This document shows positions 55,447-63,033 of a DNA stretch of 64,000 nt, in pieces. The notes beneath the pieces were generated by a model. The model was not told the origin of the DNA and made no database searches. It saw only the letters and a program-made list of their open reading frames with translations. The translations under genes and the position numbers were made by a program. The stretch comes from JAQBQB01 sp963846925 (GTDB taxonomy: Bacteria; Gemmatimonadota; Gemmatimonadetes; Gemmatimonadales; Gemmatimonadaceae): contig CAWJXW010000016.1 in NCBI GenBank assembly GCA_963846925.1, positions 372,001-436,000 of the forward strand, given 5' to 3'. Position 1 is the first letter of the stretch. Every line of letters begins with the position of its first letter.

Positions 55447-57350
55447 TTTGGCAGGAAGTAGGAACTCACCACCGCCGTCAACGCCGTTTGCAAAGACGCC
55501 TCCGCTCCACCCTCCTCCTGTTCTCCGCCTGGCTCGCGTTTTATCAGATCCAGGCCGCGATGGGTATCGCTCTCGCGCCGAAGAACGGCTTCAGCCGGAG
55601 CGGTTGGATCGAGATCGACGCCAGCATCGCGCTGCTGTGGACGGTCCTCAGCGCGATCATCGCGGCGTGGCATCTTCGCGCGCGACGGCTGTCGGCGAAC
55701 CTCTGGACGCTGATCGCGCTCCACCTGCCGCTTCTGTTGGCCGCCGCCTGGGTCGACGCCGCGCTCGCGCGCTGGCTGCTCCCCATCCTGAATCCAGCGG
55801 CGCGAATGAATCCGATGTGGAGCCTGATCTCCTCGTACGCGGACTTCGACCTCGTGAGCTACGCCGCGGTCGTCGCCGTCGTCGAGGCGCTCATCGTCCG
55901 CCGCGCGCTCGCCGACCGGCAGCGCCAGACGATGCGGCTCGAGCATTCGCTCACGCGCGCGCGGCTGGACTATCTCGAGGCGCAGCTCCAGCCGCACTTC
56001 CTTTTCAATTCGTTGGGCGCCGTGTCGGAGCTCGCGTACGACGCGCCGTCGACGGCTGCGCTCGTGTTGCAGCAGTTGTCGGCTGTCTTTCGAACGGCCC
56101 TCGCGCAGCGAGCCGACGAGGTCACCCTTGGCGAGGAGCTGATCGCGCTCGAGCCGTATCTCGACATTCAGCGCGTTCGATTCGCCGACTGGCTCACGAT
56201 CGAGTACGACATCGGGGACTCGGCGGTGGACTGCCTCGTCCCGCGGTTCGTCTTGCAGCCGCTGGTGGAAAACGCCATCCGTCACGGGCTCGCCGGGCGC
56301 AGCGCCGCCGGTACGATCCGCATCCGGGCCGCCGTGGAGAACGATGAGCTCGTGCTGCGTGTGTCCGACGACGGCGTGGGGCTCGCCCGCGCGGCGCGAC
56401 CCGGCCGCGGGATCGGTCTCGCCAACGTGCGCGAGCGACTTTCCATCCTCTACGGCGACGATCGGCTGCGTCTTCTCGACGGACCGAGCGGAGTCACGGC
56501 GGAAGTTCGCGTGCCCGGCTCGCGCCGGACGCCGACGAGCGCCGATGGCGCCGATGGCGCCGATGGCGGCGGGACGGATACGCGTCAGCCCTCGGGGTCG
56601 GGCGCGCCGTCGTCCCCACGGATCCCGAAGCTTCTCACGCACCCCGCCGCCAGACTCGCGCTCGTCTGGAGCGTGTGCGCGGGGATCTGGATTCAGCAGA
56701 GCTACATCTACCTCCTCGTGCGTCACCGGCTCGACCAGACCACATGGCGGTCGCTCGTCGGCTTCGACGCGACGAACGCGCTCCTGTGGGCCCTGCTCAC
56801 GCCGCTGGTCTTGCGCGGCGTGCGGCGATTTCCGGTGCGGCGGCCGCGCGCATGGCTGCGTGTCCTCGCTCTCGCCGCGGCGGGCTTCGTCGTCACCGTC
56901 GTGCACATCGAGCTTCTTCGGATGCTGACCGGGCAGTCCGCACCCCTCTGGTCCTCGACGTTCCTATCGAACCTGATCGTCGACCTCGGCATCTTCGCCG
57001 TGCTCGTCGTGATCGCACATCACGCCGTTCTCGCCGAGTGGCTGCGAGAGCGCGAGGCCGACACGTCGGCGCTCGAGCACGAGCTCGCGGTCGCCAACGA
57101 CCGGTCCGCCGAATTGCGACGCATTCCGCCGATCCTCCTCCAGTCGCTCGACGGCATCGCCGCGAGGGTACGGCACGACCCGGCCACCACCGAGCGGCAG
57201 CTCGCGCGACTCGCCGACTACCTGCGTGTCGCGCTCGAGTGCGCGGATCCACAGGGTGTCACGCACGAGCGCCGGCGGCGCCTCGACGCGGCGGCGGCCG
57301 CGCTGCGCGACAGCGGCGCCTACACACCTGAACTCACACGGACGGCCTGA
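55440..57350 (+). CDS. LytS-like histidine kinase fused to a second, degenerate sensor half
   Basis: A 636-residue membrane protein. Residues 1-150 hold several TM helices. H186 in LEAQLQPHFLFNSLGAVSEL is the phospho-acceptor of the His_kinase (PF06580) type; N278 in LVENAIRHGLAG and VSDDGVGLARAARPGRGIGL form the ATPase. After a linker carrying three GCGCCGATG micro-repeats comes a second multi-TM unit (about 405-540) and a degenerate phospho-acceptor helix (ELRRIPPILLQSLDGIAARV, ERQLARLADYLRVALECADP) without the His and without an ATPase domain. ATG 55440 overlaps the upstream stop (ATGGTAG). The response regulator follows one base later. Confidence 0.85.
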   Translation: MVVWQEVGTHHRRQRRLQRRLRSTLLLFSAWLAFYQIQAAMGIALAPKNGFSRSGWIEIDASIALLWTVLSAIIAAWHLRARRLSANLWTLIALHLPLLLAAAWVDAALARWLLPILNPAARMNPMWSLISSYADFDLVSYAAVVAVVEALIVRRALADRQRQTMRLEHSLTRARLDYLEAQLQPHFLFNSLGAVSELAYDAPSTAALVLQQLSAVFRTALAQRADEVTLGEELIALEPYLDIQRVRFADWLTIEYDIGDSAVDCLVPRFVLQPLVENAIRHGLAGRSAAGTIRIRAAVENDELVLRVSDDGVGLARAARPGRGIGLANVRERLSILYGDDRLRLLDGPSGVTAEVRVPGSRRTPTSADGADGADGGGTDTRQPSGSGAPSSPRIPKLLTHPAARLALVWSVCAGIWIQQSYIYLLVRHRLDQTTWRSLVGFDATNALLWALLTPLVLRGVRRFPVRRPRAWLRVLALAAAGFVVTVVHIELLRMLTGQSAPLWSSTFLSNLIVDLGIFAVLVVIAHHAVLAEWLREREADTSALEHELAVANDRSAELRRIPPILLQSLDGIAARVRHDPATTERQLARLADYLRVALECADPQGVTHERRRRLDAAAAALRDSGAYTPELTRTA

Positions 57351-57351
57351 G

Positions 57352-58158
57352 ATGCTCACCGCCATCGTAGCCGACGACGAAGCCGTTGCCCGCCGGCGCG
57401 TCGTCCGCCTGGCAGAGGAAACCGGCGAGGTCGAAGTCGTCGCCGCGTGCGCCGGCGGACGCGAGACGGTCGAGCAGGTGACCGCGCTCCAGCCACAGCT
57501 GCTGTTTCTCGACGTCCAGATGCCGGACCTCGACGCGTTCGGCGTTCTCGAGGCGATCGCGGGGCAGGCGTCGCCGGCGATCGTGTTCGTCACCGCGTTC
57601 GACCGCTACGCGCTTCGCGCGTTCGAGGTACAGGCGGTCGACTACCTGCTCAAGCCGTTCGATACGGATCGGTTTCGCGAGGCGTTCGCGCGCGCCAAGT
57701 CGCGCGTGACGGCGGGGCAGCCCAAGCGCGACGAGGAGCGCATCCGCGCGCTGATCGCCGAATACGTCTCGGCGCTCCAGACCAACGGCCCGAGCTACCT
57801 CGACCGGGTGGCGATCAAGGTCGACGGCACGCTGCGCGTCGTGCGCACCGCGGACGTCGACTACTGGGAGACCGACGGCAACTACGTCCGGCTCCACGTC
57901 GGGCCCGCCGACCATCTGCTCCGATCGACCTCGACGGCGATGGAGGCGCAACTCGATCCCGGACTGTTCATCCGAATCCACCGACGCTACATCGTGAACG
58001 TCGACCGCATCGTCGAGGTGCAGCCGTGGTTCGCCGGCGACGCGATCGCGGTCCTGCGCACGGGGGCCAAGCTCCGTGTGTCGCGCACGTACCGGGAGCG
58101 TCTGCACATGCGTCTGGGCGCGCGTCCCGAGTCCAACGGCGAGAACGCGACGTCCTGA
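57352..58158 (+). CDS. LytTR family response regulator
   Basis: A 268-residue regulator. The receiver domain has acidic VADDE, phospho-acceptor Asp in LLFLDVQMPDLD, Thr in IVFVTAFD and Lys in DYLLKPFD. The C-terminal LytTR DNA-binding domain runs from about 160 (RVAIKVDGTLRVVRTADVDY, WETDGNYVRLHVGPADH, FIRIHRRYIVNVDRIVEVQP). It starts one base after the stop of the fused kinase, so they are an obvious pair. Target genes are not evident; LytTR sites are direct repeats that I did not find nearby. Confidence 0.94.
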   Translation: MLTAIVADDEAVARRRVVRLAEETGEVEVVAACAGGRETVEQVTALQPQLLFLDVQMPDLDAFGVLEAIAGQASPAIVFVTAFDRYALRAFEVQAVDYLLKPFDTDRFREAFARAKSRVTAGQPKRDEERIRALIAEYVSALQTNGPSYLDRVAIKVDGTLRVVRTADVDYWETDGNYVRLHVGPADHLLRSTSTAMEAQLDPGLFIRIHRRYIVNVDRIVEVQPWFAGDAIAVLRTGAKLRVSRTYRERLHMRLGARPESNGENATS

Positions 58159-58203
58159 TTCGCTGCGGACCGCGCGCCGGGCCCGTGGTAGCTTTCGCGC
58201 GAC

Positions 58204-59136
58204 ATGGTCCCGGTGAGCATCTGGTTCTGGGTCGGCTTCATCGCGTTCGTGCTCGTCATGCTCGCGCTCGACCTCGGCGTGTTTCATCGGCACGCGCACG
58301 AGGTGCGCGCGAAAGAGGCGGGCATCTGGACCGCCGTGTGGGTCGGTCTCGCCCTCGCGTTCGCGGCCGGGCTGCACTTCGTCGTCGGCCGACATTCCGC
58401 TCTCACCTTCCTCACGGGCTATGTCATCGAGGAAGCGCTGAGCGCGGACAACATCTTCGTGATGGTGCTGATCTTCGAGTACTTCCGGGTGCCGAAGAGC
58501 TCCCAGCACCGCGTCCTCTTCTACGGAATCCTCGGCGCGCTCGTCATGCGCGGCGCGTTCATCGCCGCGGGCTCGGCGCTGATCACGCGCTTTCACTGGG
58601 TGCTGTACGTCTTCGGCGGGCTGCTCGTCGTCACCGGCATCCGCATGGCCCTGCGGCGCGGCGAGGAATTCGACGGGGAAAAGAGCCGCATCGTGCGCGG
58701 ATTGCGGCGCGTACTCCCGCTTTCGCCCCGGTATCACGAGGCGAGCTTCACCATCGTCGAGAACGGCCGCCGATTCGCGACGCCTCTTCTGCTCGTCCTG
58801 ATTCTCGTCGAGGCCACCGACCTCGTATTCGCAATCGACTCGATTCCCGCCATCTTCGGCGTCACGACGGATCCGTTCATCGTCTACACGTCGAACATCT
58901 TCGCCGTGATGGGACTCCGCTCGCTCTATTTCCTGCTCGCGGCTGTCGTCGACCGCTTCCACCTGCTGAAATACGGTTTGGCGCTGATCCTCATCTTCGT
59001 CGGATTCAAGATGCTCACCGAGCGCTGGATCGACATCGATATCGCTCTCTCGCTTGTGATCATCCTCTCCGTGCTGGCGATCTCCATCATCGCGTCGCTC
59101 GTGTGGGCCAAGGACCGCGAGCAGGAATCGCGCTGA
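58204..59136 (+). CDS. TerC family integral membrane protein
   Basis: A 310-residue protein with seven or more TM helices. Family signatures with acidic membrane residues are VIEEALSADNIFVMVLIFEY and LVEATDLVFAIDSIPAIFGV, and ALDLGVFHRHAHEVR in the first helix. TerC/Alx-type proteins are linked to manganese export and metal loading of exoenzymes. Only 45 bases precede the ATG, so a manganese riboswitch is not present. It converges on the small hypothetical gene at 59140. Confidence 0.92.
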   Translation: MVPVSIWFWVGFIAFVLVMLALDLGVFHRHAHEVRAKEAGIWTAVWVGLALAFAAGLHFVVGRHSALTFLTGYVIEEALSADNIFVMVLIFEYFRVPKSSQHRVLFYGILGALVMRGAFIAAGSALITRFHWVLYVFGGLLVVTGIRMALRRGEEFDGEKSRIVRGLRRVLPLSPRYHEASFTIVENGRRFATPLLLVLILVEATDLVFAIDSIPAIFGVTTDPFIVYTSNIFAVMGLRSLYFLLAAVVDRFHLLKYGLALILIFVGFKMLTERWIDIDIALSLVIILSVLAISIIASLVWAKDREQESR

Positions 59137-59139
59137 GGC

Positions 59140-59469
59140 TCAGCCGGCCGGCCGGCGCTCGAGCGCGTCGCGCACGTCGAGCAGAATCTCGAAGTAGAGC
59201 TGCTCGCGGCGATAACTGAAATCGAGCGCCGCCATCTGCGAATCGTCACCGGTGACTTTGGCGCGGTCGAACGCTTCTTTGTACATCTCGTCGAGGTTTT
59301 CCAGAATGCGTTCGCGGGAACGTGACATACCGATCTTCTCGAGGGCTTGAAGAGTCAAACGTGGAGGCGAGTCATCAGGACGCTGCCGCGGATCCGTCTC
59401 GATCTGGTCGAGCAGGTAGCGGCGCGCTCGATCCATGAGCATGCGCCGCGTGCTGGGAAGGTTGTCCAT
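59140..59469 (-). CDS. Conserved-looking small hypothetical protein
   Basis: A 109-residue soluble, helical protein without recognised motifs. Its sequence (RARRYLLDQIETDPRQRPDD, LQALEKIGMSRSRERILENL, EQLYFEILLDVRDALERRPA) is charged and amphipathic. ATG 59469 is chosen. It lies 73 bases downstream of the ferredoxin-like gene stop on the same strand. No function is inferred. Confidence 0.65.
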   Translation of the reverse strand: MDNLPSTRRMLMDRARRYLLDQIETDPRQRPDDSPPRLTLQALEKIGMSRSRERILENLDEMYKEAFDRAKVTGDDSQMAALDFSYRREQLYFEILLDVRDALERRPAG

Positions 59470-59542
59470 GGAGGCGGGAGCGGAATCCGGAGACGCGAGC
59501 GAGGCAAGCTAGTGTCGCCGTCACGGCGCTGCAACGCTCGCG

Positions 59543-59881
59543 TCAGCCGCCGAGATGATGGAACACCGCCTCCTCGACGACGCGGCCATCCCGCAGATGT
59601 TCGACGACGATTCGCTCGAGCAGATCCGGCGTGACACCCGCATACCAGACGCCCTCGGGGTAGACGACCACGATCGGGCCGCCTGCGCAGACGCCGAGGC
59701 ACGGCGTCTCCCCTCGCTTCACGCGACCGGGCCCGAACAGGAGGCCTTCGCGCTGGAGAAGGGCCGGCAGCAGCTCGTATAAGGCCCGTCCACGCGAATC
59801 TGGAGTGCAAAACGCGCCCACGCAGATCAGCACGTGGCGCGAATACGGGTCCATGCGCGGCAGGGGAACGCTGTTGGGCAT
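59543..59881 (-). CDS. Thioredoxin-like [2Fe-2S] ferredoxin
   Basis: A 112-residue electron carrier of the thioredoxin-fold ferredoxin family (Aquifex Fd4 and NuoE C-terminal-like). Cluster cysteines are visible in LICVGAFCTPDSRG and GETPCLGVCAGGP, spaced as in the family. ATG 59881 is used; ATG 59854 would also give a complete domain (PYSRHVLICVGAFC). Divergent from the alpha/beta hydrolase at 59918 by 36 bases. The redox partner is unknown. Confidence 0.85.
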   Translation of the reverse strand: MPNSVPLPRMDPYSRHVLICVGAFCTPDSRGRALYELLPALLQREGLLFGPGRVKRGETPCLGVCAGGPIVVVYPEGVWYAGVTPDLLERIVVEHLRDGRVVEEAVFHHLGG

Positions 59882-59917
59882 GTCCCTGAAGGTACAGCGC
59901 AGTAACTTACCCGCCCG

Positions 59918-60703
59918 ATGCCCGATTCCGCCCGGATCGCCGACCTGTCGGTCCTGTATTCGCGACCACCGCATGCGCACCGACGGGCCGTGTTGTTCAT
60001 CCACGGCTTTTTCGCCAACGCCTCGGTATTCGCGGAATGGGTGCCGTTCTTCGCCGCGCGCGGCATGCCGGCGTACGCCGTCAACCTGCGCGGGCGCGAG
60101 GGGAGCGGCTCGAACGTCGATCTCGGGCGCACGTCGATCACCGACTTCGTCGCCGACGCCGCGGCCGTGGCCCGCCATCTGGACAAACCGATCGTCATCG
60201 GCCACTCGATGGGTGGGCTCATCGCGCAGTGCCTCGCCGAGCGCGGGCTCGCCCAGGGCATCGGCATGCTCGCGCCGATCCCGCCGAAGGGGATCCGGTT
60301 CATGACGTTCAAGATGGTCATGCGGCAGCTCAAATACCTGCCGGCGCTTTATGGATCCGGCGTCGTCGCGCCCACGCTCGACGACTTGAAGGAAGTCGTT
60401 CTCAACCACATCCCCGAGTCCCAGCAGGCCGAGATCATCGCCACGTTCATCCCCGACAGCGGCCGCGCGGCGAAGGAGATGTCGATCAGCGGCGTACCGG
60501 TGGACCACCGGCGCGTGCGTGCCCCGGCCCTCGTGGTGGCGGCCGACGACGACCAATTCGTGCCGCTCGAGACCTGCCGCCAGATCGCGGTGCTCTACCA
60601 CGCATCGATGCAAACGGTGCTCGGCCACGGCCACATGATGCCGCTCGAGCCCGGATGGCAGGCGATCGCCGACACCGTCGCGCGGTGGGCCGTTTCGCTC
60701 TGA
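59918..60703 (+). CDS. Alpha/beta hydrolase (lysophospholipase-like)
   Basis: A 261-residue alpha/beta hydrolase. LFIHGFFANASVFAEWVPFF is the oxyanion loop, IVIGHSMGGLIAQCLAERG the nucleophile elbow, VVAADDDQFVPLETC the acid and VLGHGHMMPLEPGW the His. No signal peptide. ATG 59918 is the only good start. It is followed by the rhodanese gene after 101 bases, in the same direction. The substrate is unknown. Confidence 0.88.
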   Translation: MPDSARIADLSVLYSRPPHAHRRAVLFIHGFFANASVFAEWVPFFAARGMPAYAVNLRGREGSGSNVDLGRTSITDFVADAAAVARHLDKPIVIGHSMGGLIAQCLAERGLAQGIGMLAPIPPKGIRFMTFKMVMRQLKYLPALYGSGVVAPTLDDLKEVVLNHIPESQQAEIIATFIPDSGRAAKEMSISGVPVDHRRVRAPALVVAADDDQFVPLETCRQIAVLYHASMQTVLGHGHMMPLEPGWQAIADTVARWAVSL

Positions 60704-60804
60704 GCGCGGGCGAACGTGCGGTCCGGTGGGGGATATGTTTCGCGTATCACCGCGACCCACCTCTCGACGCCCGGGGGGGGACGCACCGCGCAGGAGTAAA
60801 CCCG

Positions 60805-61695
60805 ATGAGCACCACGACCATGACCACCGGCGACGTCTCGATCGCCGACAAGGGCTACGTACATCCCGACGCTCTGGTCAGCACGGAATGGCTCGCCGAG
60901 CATCTGAGCGACCCGGGCATCCGCATCGTCGAAAGCGACGAAGACGTGCTGCTCTACGACACGGGGCATATCCCCGGGGCCATCAAGATCGACTGGCACG
61001 CCGATCTGAACGACCCGCTCGTCCGCGACTACATCGGCGCGCGCCAGTTCGAGGAGCTTCTCCGCGCGCACGGCATCGACCAGTCGACAACCGTGATCTT
61101 CTACGGCGACAAGAACAACTGGTGGGCCGCGTACGCGCTCTGGGTGTTCCACCTCTTCGGCTTCACCAACACGAAGATCCTCGACGGCGGACGGGTGAAG
61201 TGGGAGAAGGAAGCCCGCCCGATGACGACCGATGCGCCGGCAGCGCGAACGGCCTCGTCCTATTCGGCCGGCCGCCGCGACGACGCGCCGATTCGCGCGT
61301 TCAGGAGCGACGTCGAGGTGCACCTCGCTTCGTCGGGGAAGCTCGTCGACGTCCGATCGCCGGACGAGTACACCGGCAAGAAGCTGCACATGCCGGAGTA
61401 TCCTCAGGAGGGAGCGCTGCGCGGCGGTCACATCCCCGGGGCGAAGAGCGTCCCGTGGGCCCGTGCCGCCAACGCCGACGGCACGTTCAAGTCGGCCGCC
61501 GAGTTGCGAGGGATCTACCAGGACGAGCAGGGACTGTCGCCGTCCGACGACGTGATCGCGTACTGCCGCATCGGCGAGCGGTCCAGCCATACCTGGTTCG
61601 TGCTTCGCTACCTGCTCGGCTACGAGAAGGTTCGAAACTACGACGGCAGTTGGACGGAGTGGGGCAACGCCGTGCGCGCGCCGATCGAACGATAA
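60805..61695 (+). CDS. Tandem-rhodanese thiosulfate/3-mercaptopyruvate sulfurtransferase
   Basis: A 296-residue protein with two rhodanese domains. The first is inactive (STTVIFYGDKNNWWAAYALW, no Cys at the active position). The second has VDVRSPDEYTGKKLHMPEYP and the active Cys in VIAYCRIGERSSHTWFVLRY. The six-residue loop CRIGER resembles thiosulfate sulfurtransferases, not the CGxGVT of mercaptopyruvate enzymes. ATG 60805 has AGGAG nine bases upstream. The OsmC-like gene follows 14 bases later; both suit sulfur or peroxide handling. Confidence 0.92.
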   Translation: MSTTTMTTGDVSIADKGYVHPDALVSTEWLAEHLSDPGIRIVESDEDVLLYDTGHIPGAIKIDWHADLNDPLVRDYIGARQFEELLRAHGIDQSTTVIFYGDKNNWWAAYALWVFHLFGFTNTKILDGGRVKWEKEARPMTTDAPAARTASSYSAGRRDDAPIRAFRSDVEVHLASSGKLVDVRSPDEYTGKKLHMPEYPQEGALRGGHIPGAKSVPWARAANADGTFKSAAELRGIYQDEQGLSPSDDVIAYCRIGERSSHTWFVLRYLLGYEKVRNYDGSWTEWGNAVRAPIER

Positions 61696-61709
61696 GGATT
61701 CTCGAAACC

Positions 61710-62244
61710 ATGTCCGCGGCCTCTCCGGAAGCAGCTGGCGCGAGCTCGTCGATCGGCGACATGCCGACGACCACTGGGTCGACCGCGCCCGTCATCACGC
61801 GCAGCGAGGCAACGTGGCGCGGCGACCGGTCGTTCGACGCCGGACCCGCGGGACGGACGCACCTCATCGACGGCGGGGCCAAGCGCGCCCCGGGCCCCGT
61901 CGAGACGCTACTCAACGCGATCGCGACCTGCTCGAGCCTCGACATCATCGACATCATCGCCAAACGCAGAACGCCGGTCGAGCGGCTCTCGGTCAAGATC
62001 ACCGCGCACCGGCGGCCCGACTATCCGCGCCGGATCATGCGGCTCGAGATGGAATTCGTGATCGACGGCGCCGAGATCGAGACCGAGCACGCAGAGCGGG
62101 CGATTCACTTGTCATTCGAGCGCTATTGCTCGGTCGCCGGCGTCGCTCGGGTCCGACATCGTGGCCGAAACGCGACTCACCCTCAACGGTGTGACTGGCG
62201 ATCCGGTTCAACAGCACGTCTGGAAGCCCGTCGCCACGACCTGA
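61710..62244 (+). pseudogene. OsmC-like protein, single frameshift
   Basis: A thiol-dependent peroxidase-fold protein of about 177 residues. RSEATWRGDRSFDAGPAGRT and GPVETLLNAIATCSSLDIID hold the first Cys; RAIHLSFERYCSVAG holds the second. The C-terminal strand DIVAETRLTLNGVTGDPVQQ is in another frame after a +1 change near 62140. Removing one G restores SVAASLGSDIVAETRL. Members act as organic hydroperoxide reductases or bind other ligands. It follows the rhodanese gene by 14 bases and converges on the ECF sigma gene. Confidence 0.82.
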
Positions 62245-62262
62245 AGGCGCGGACGCGACGGC

Positions 62263-62874
62263 TCAGGCGATTCGGCGCTGATCGATGGGCGACGCCGACG
62301 ACCCGAAGCCGGCGTCGTGAGCGTACGTCATCAGCTGCTCCTGCATCAGCCGGCGCCCGCGGAACAGGCGCGAGCGAACCGTCCCGATGGGGACGCGAAG
62401 AATCTCCGCGGCGGCCTCGTAGGACTGATCCTCCACGTCGACGATCACGAGCGTCGAGCGGAATGGTTCGGGAACGGTCGCCAACGCGGCGGCGATCGCC
62501 GGCGCGAGATCCAGCCGCGAGAAGATGCTCTCGACGCTGTCGCGCGAGCTTTCGTTGTGGAGCGAGCCGACCAAGGCGAGATCGAGCTCGCCGGACTCCA
62601 GCTCTACCATGGGCCGCGCCCGCTCGCGCGAGCGCAGAAACACGTTTCGGCAGATGGTGAACAGCCAACGCCGACAGTCGCTCCCCGGCAGGTACGTGTG
62701 CCACGACCTGAACGCGCGGAGAAAGGTGTCCTGAACCACGTCGTCGGCATCCGACTCGTCGCGCGTCAGGGAGAGCGCGAAACGGTAGACGTCGTCGATC
62801 CACGGAATCGCTTCCCGCTCGAACGTGACGGTCTGTTCCAAAGGCACTCGCTGAGTGTATTGCACGCTAGTCAT
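62263..62874 (-). CDS. ECF-type RNA polymerase sigma factor
   Basis: A 203-residue ECF factor. Region 2: WIDDVYRFALSLTRDESDAD and VVQDTFLRAFRSWHTYLPGS with WLFTICRNVFLRS; region 4: VPEPFRSTLVIVDVEDQSYE, AAAEILRVPIGTVRSRLFRG and RRLMQEQLM. No anti-sigma gene is next to it, in contrast to the other two ECF factors in the window. ATG 62874 is chosen; an upstream in-frame extension to 63129 lacks resemblance to sigma factors and overlaps the histidine kinase. It is divergent from the PAS histidine kinase. Confidence 0.9.
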   Translation of the reverse strand: MTSVQYTQRVPLEQTVTFEREAIPWIDDVYRFALSLTRDESDADDVVQDTFLRAFRSWHTYLPGSDCRRWLFTICRNVFLRSRERARPMVELESGELDLALVGSLHNESSRDSVESIFSRLDLAPAIAAALATVPEPFRSTLVIVDVEDQSYEAAAEILRVPIGTVRSRLFRGRRLMQEQLMTYAHDAGFGSSASPIDQRRIA

Positions 62875-63008
62875 CAGTTGACGTGTAAAGTATATGGTCA
62901 AGACACCGGCGGCGCGAGATCCCCCTACGGCGGGGCTCGATGCTCCTACTAACCCATCGCGACGAGTTGTGGTCATATTTGGTCGCCCGAGAACGCTGCC
63001 CAGACGAC

Positions 63009-63033
63009 TTAACATGGAAATCCATCGGTTAAC
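63009..63033 (+). promoter_or_regulatory. Inverted repeat abutting the histidine kinase start
   Basis: TTAAC-ATGGA-AA-TCCAT-CG-GTTAA, ending directly before GTG 63034. It may act as an operator or an RNA hairpin in the ribosome-binding region, where no Shine-Dalgarno sequence is seen. Confidence 0.45.

Noticed and set aside
58159..58203. Manganese (yybP-ykoY) riboswitch upstream of terC
   Set aside because: Only 45 bases are available and no matching structure is visible.
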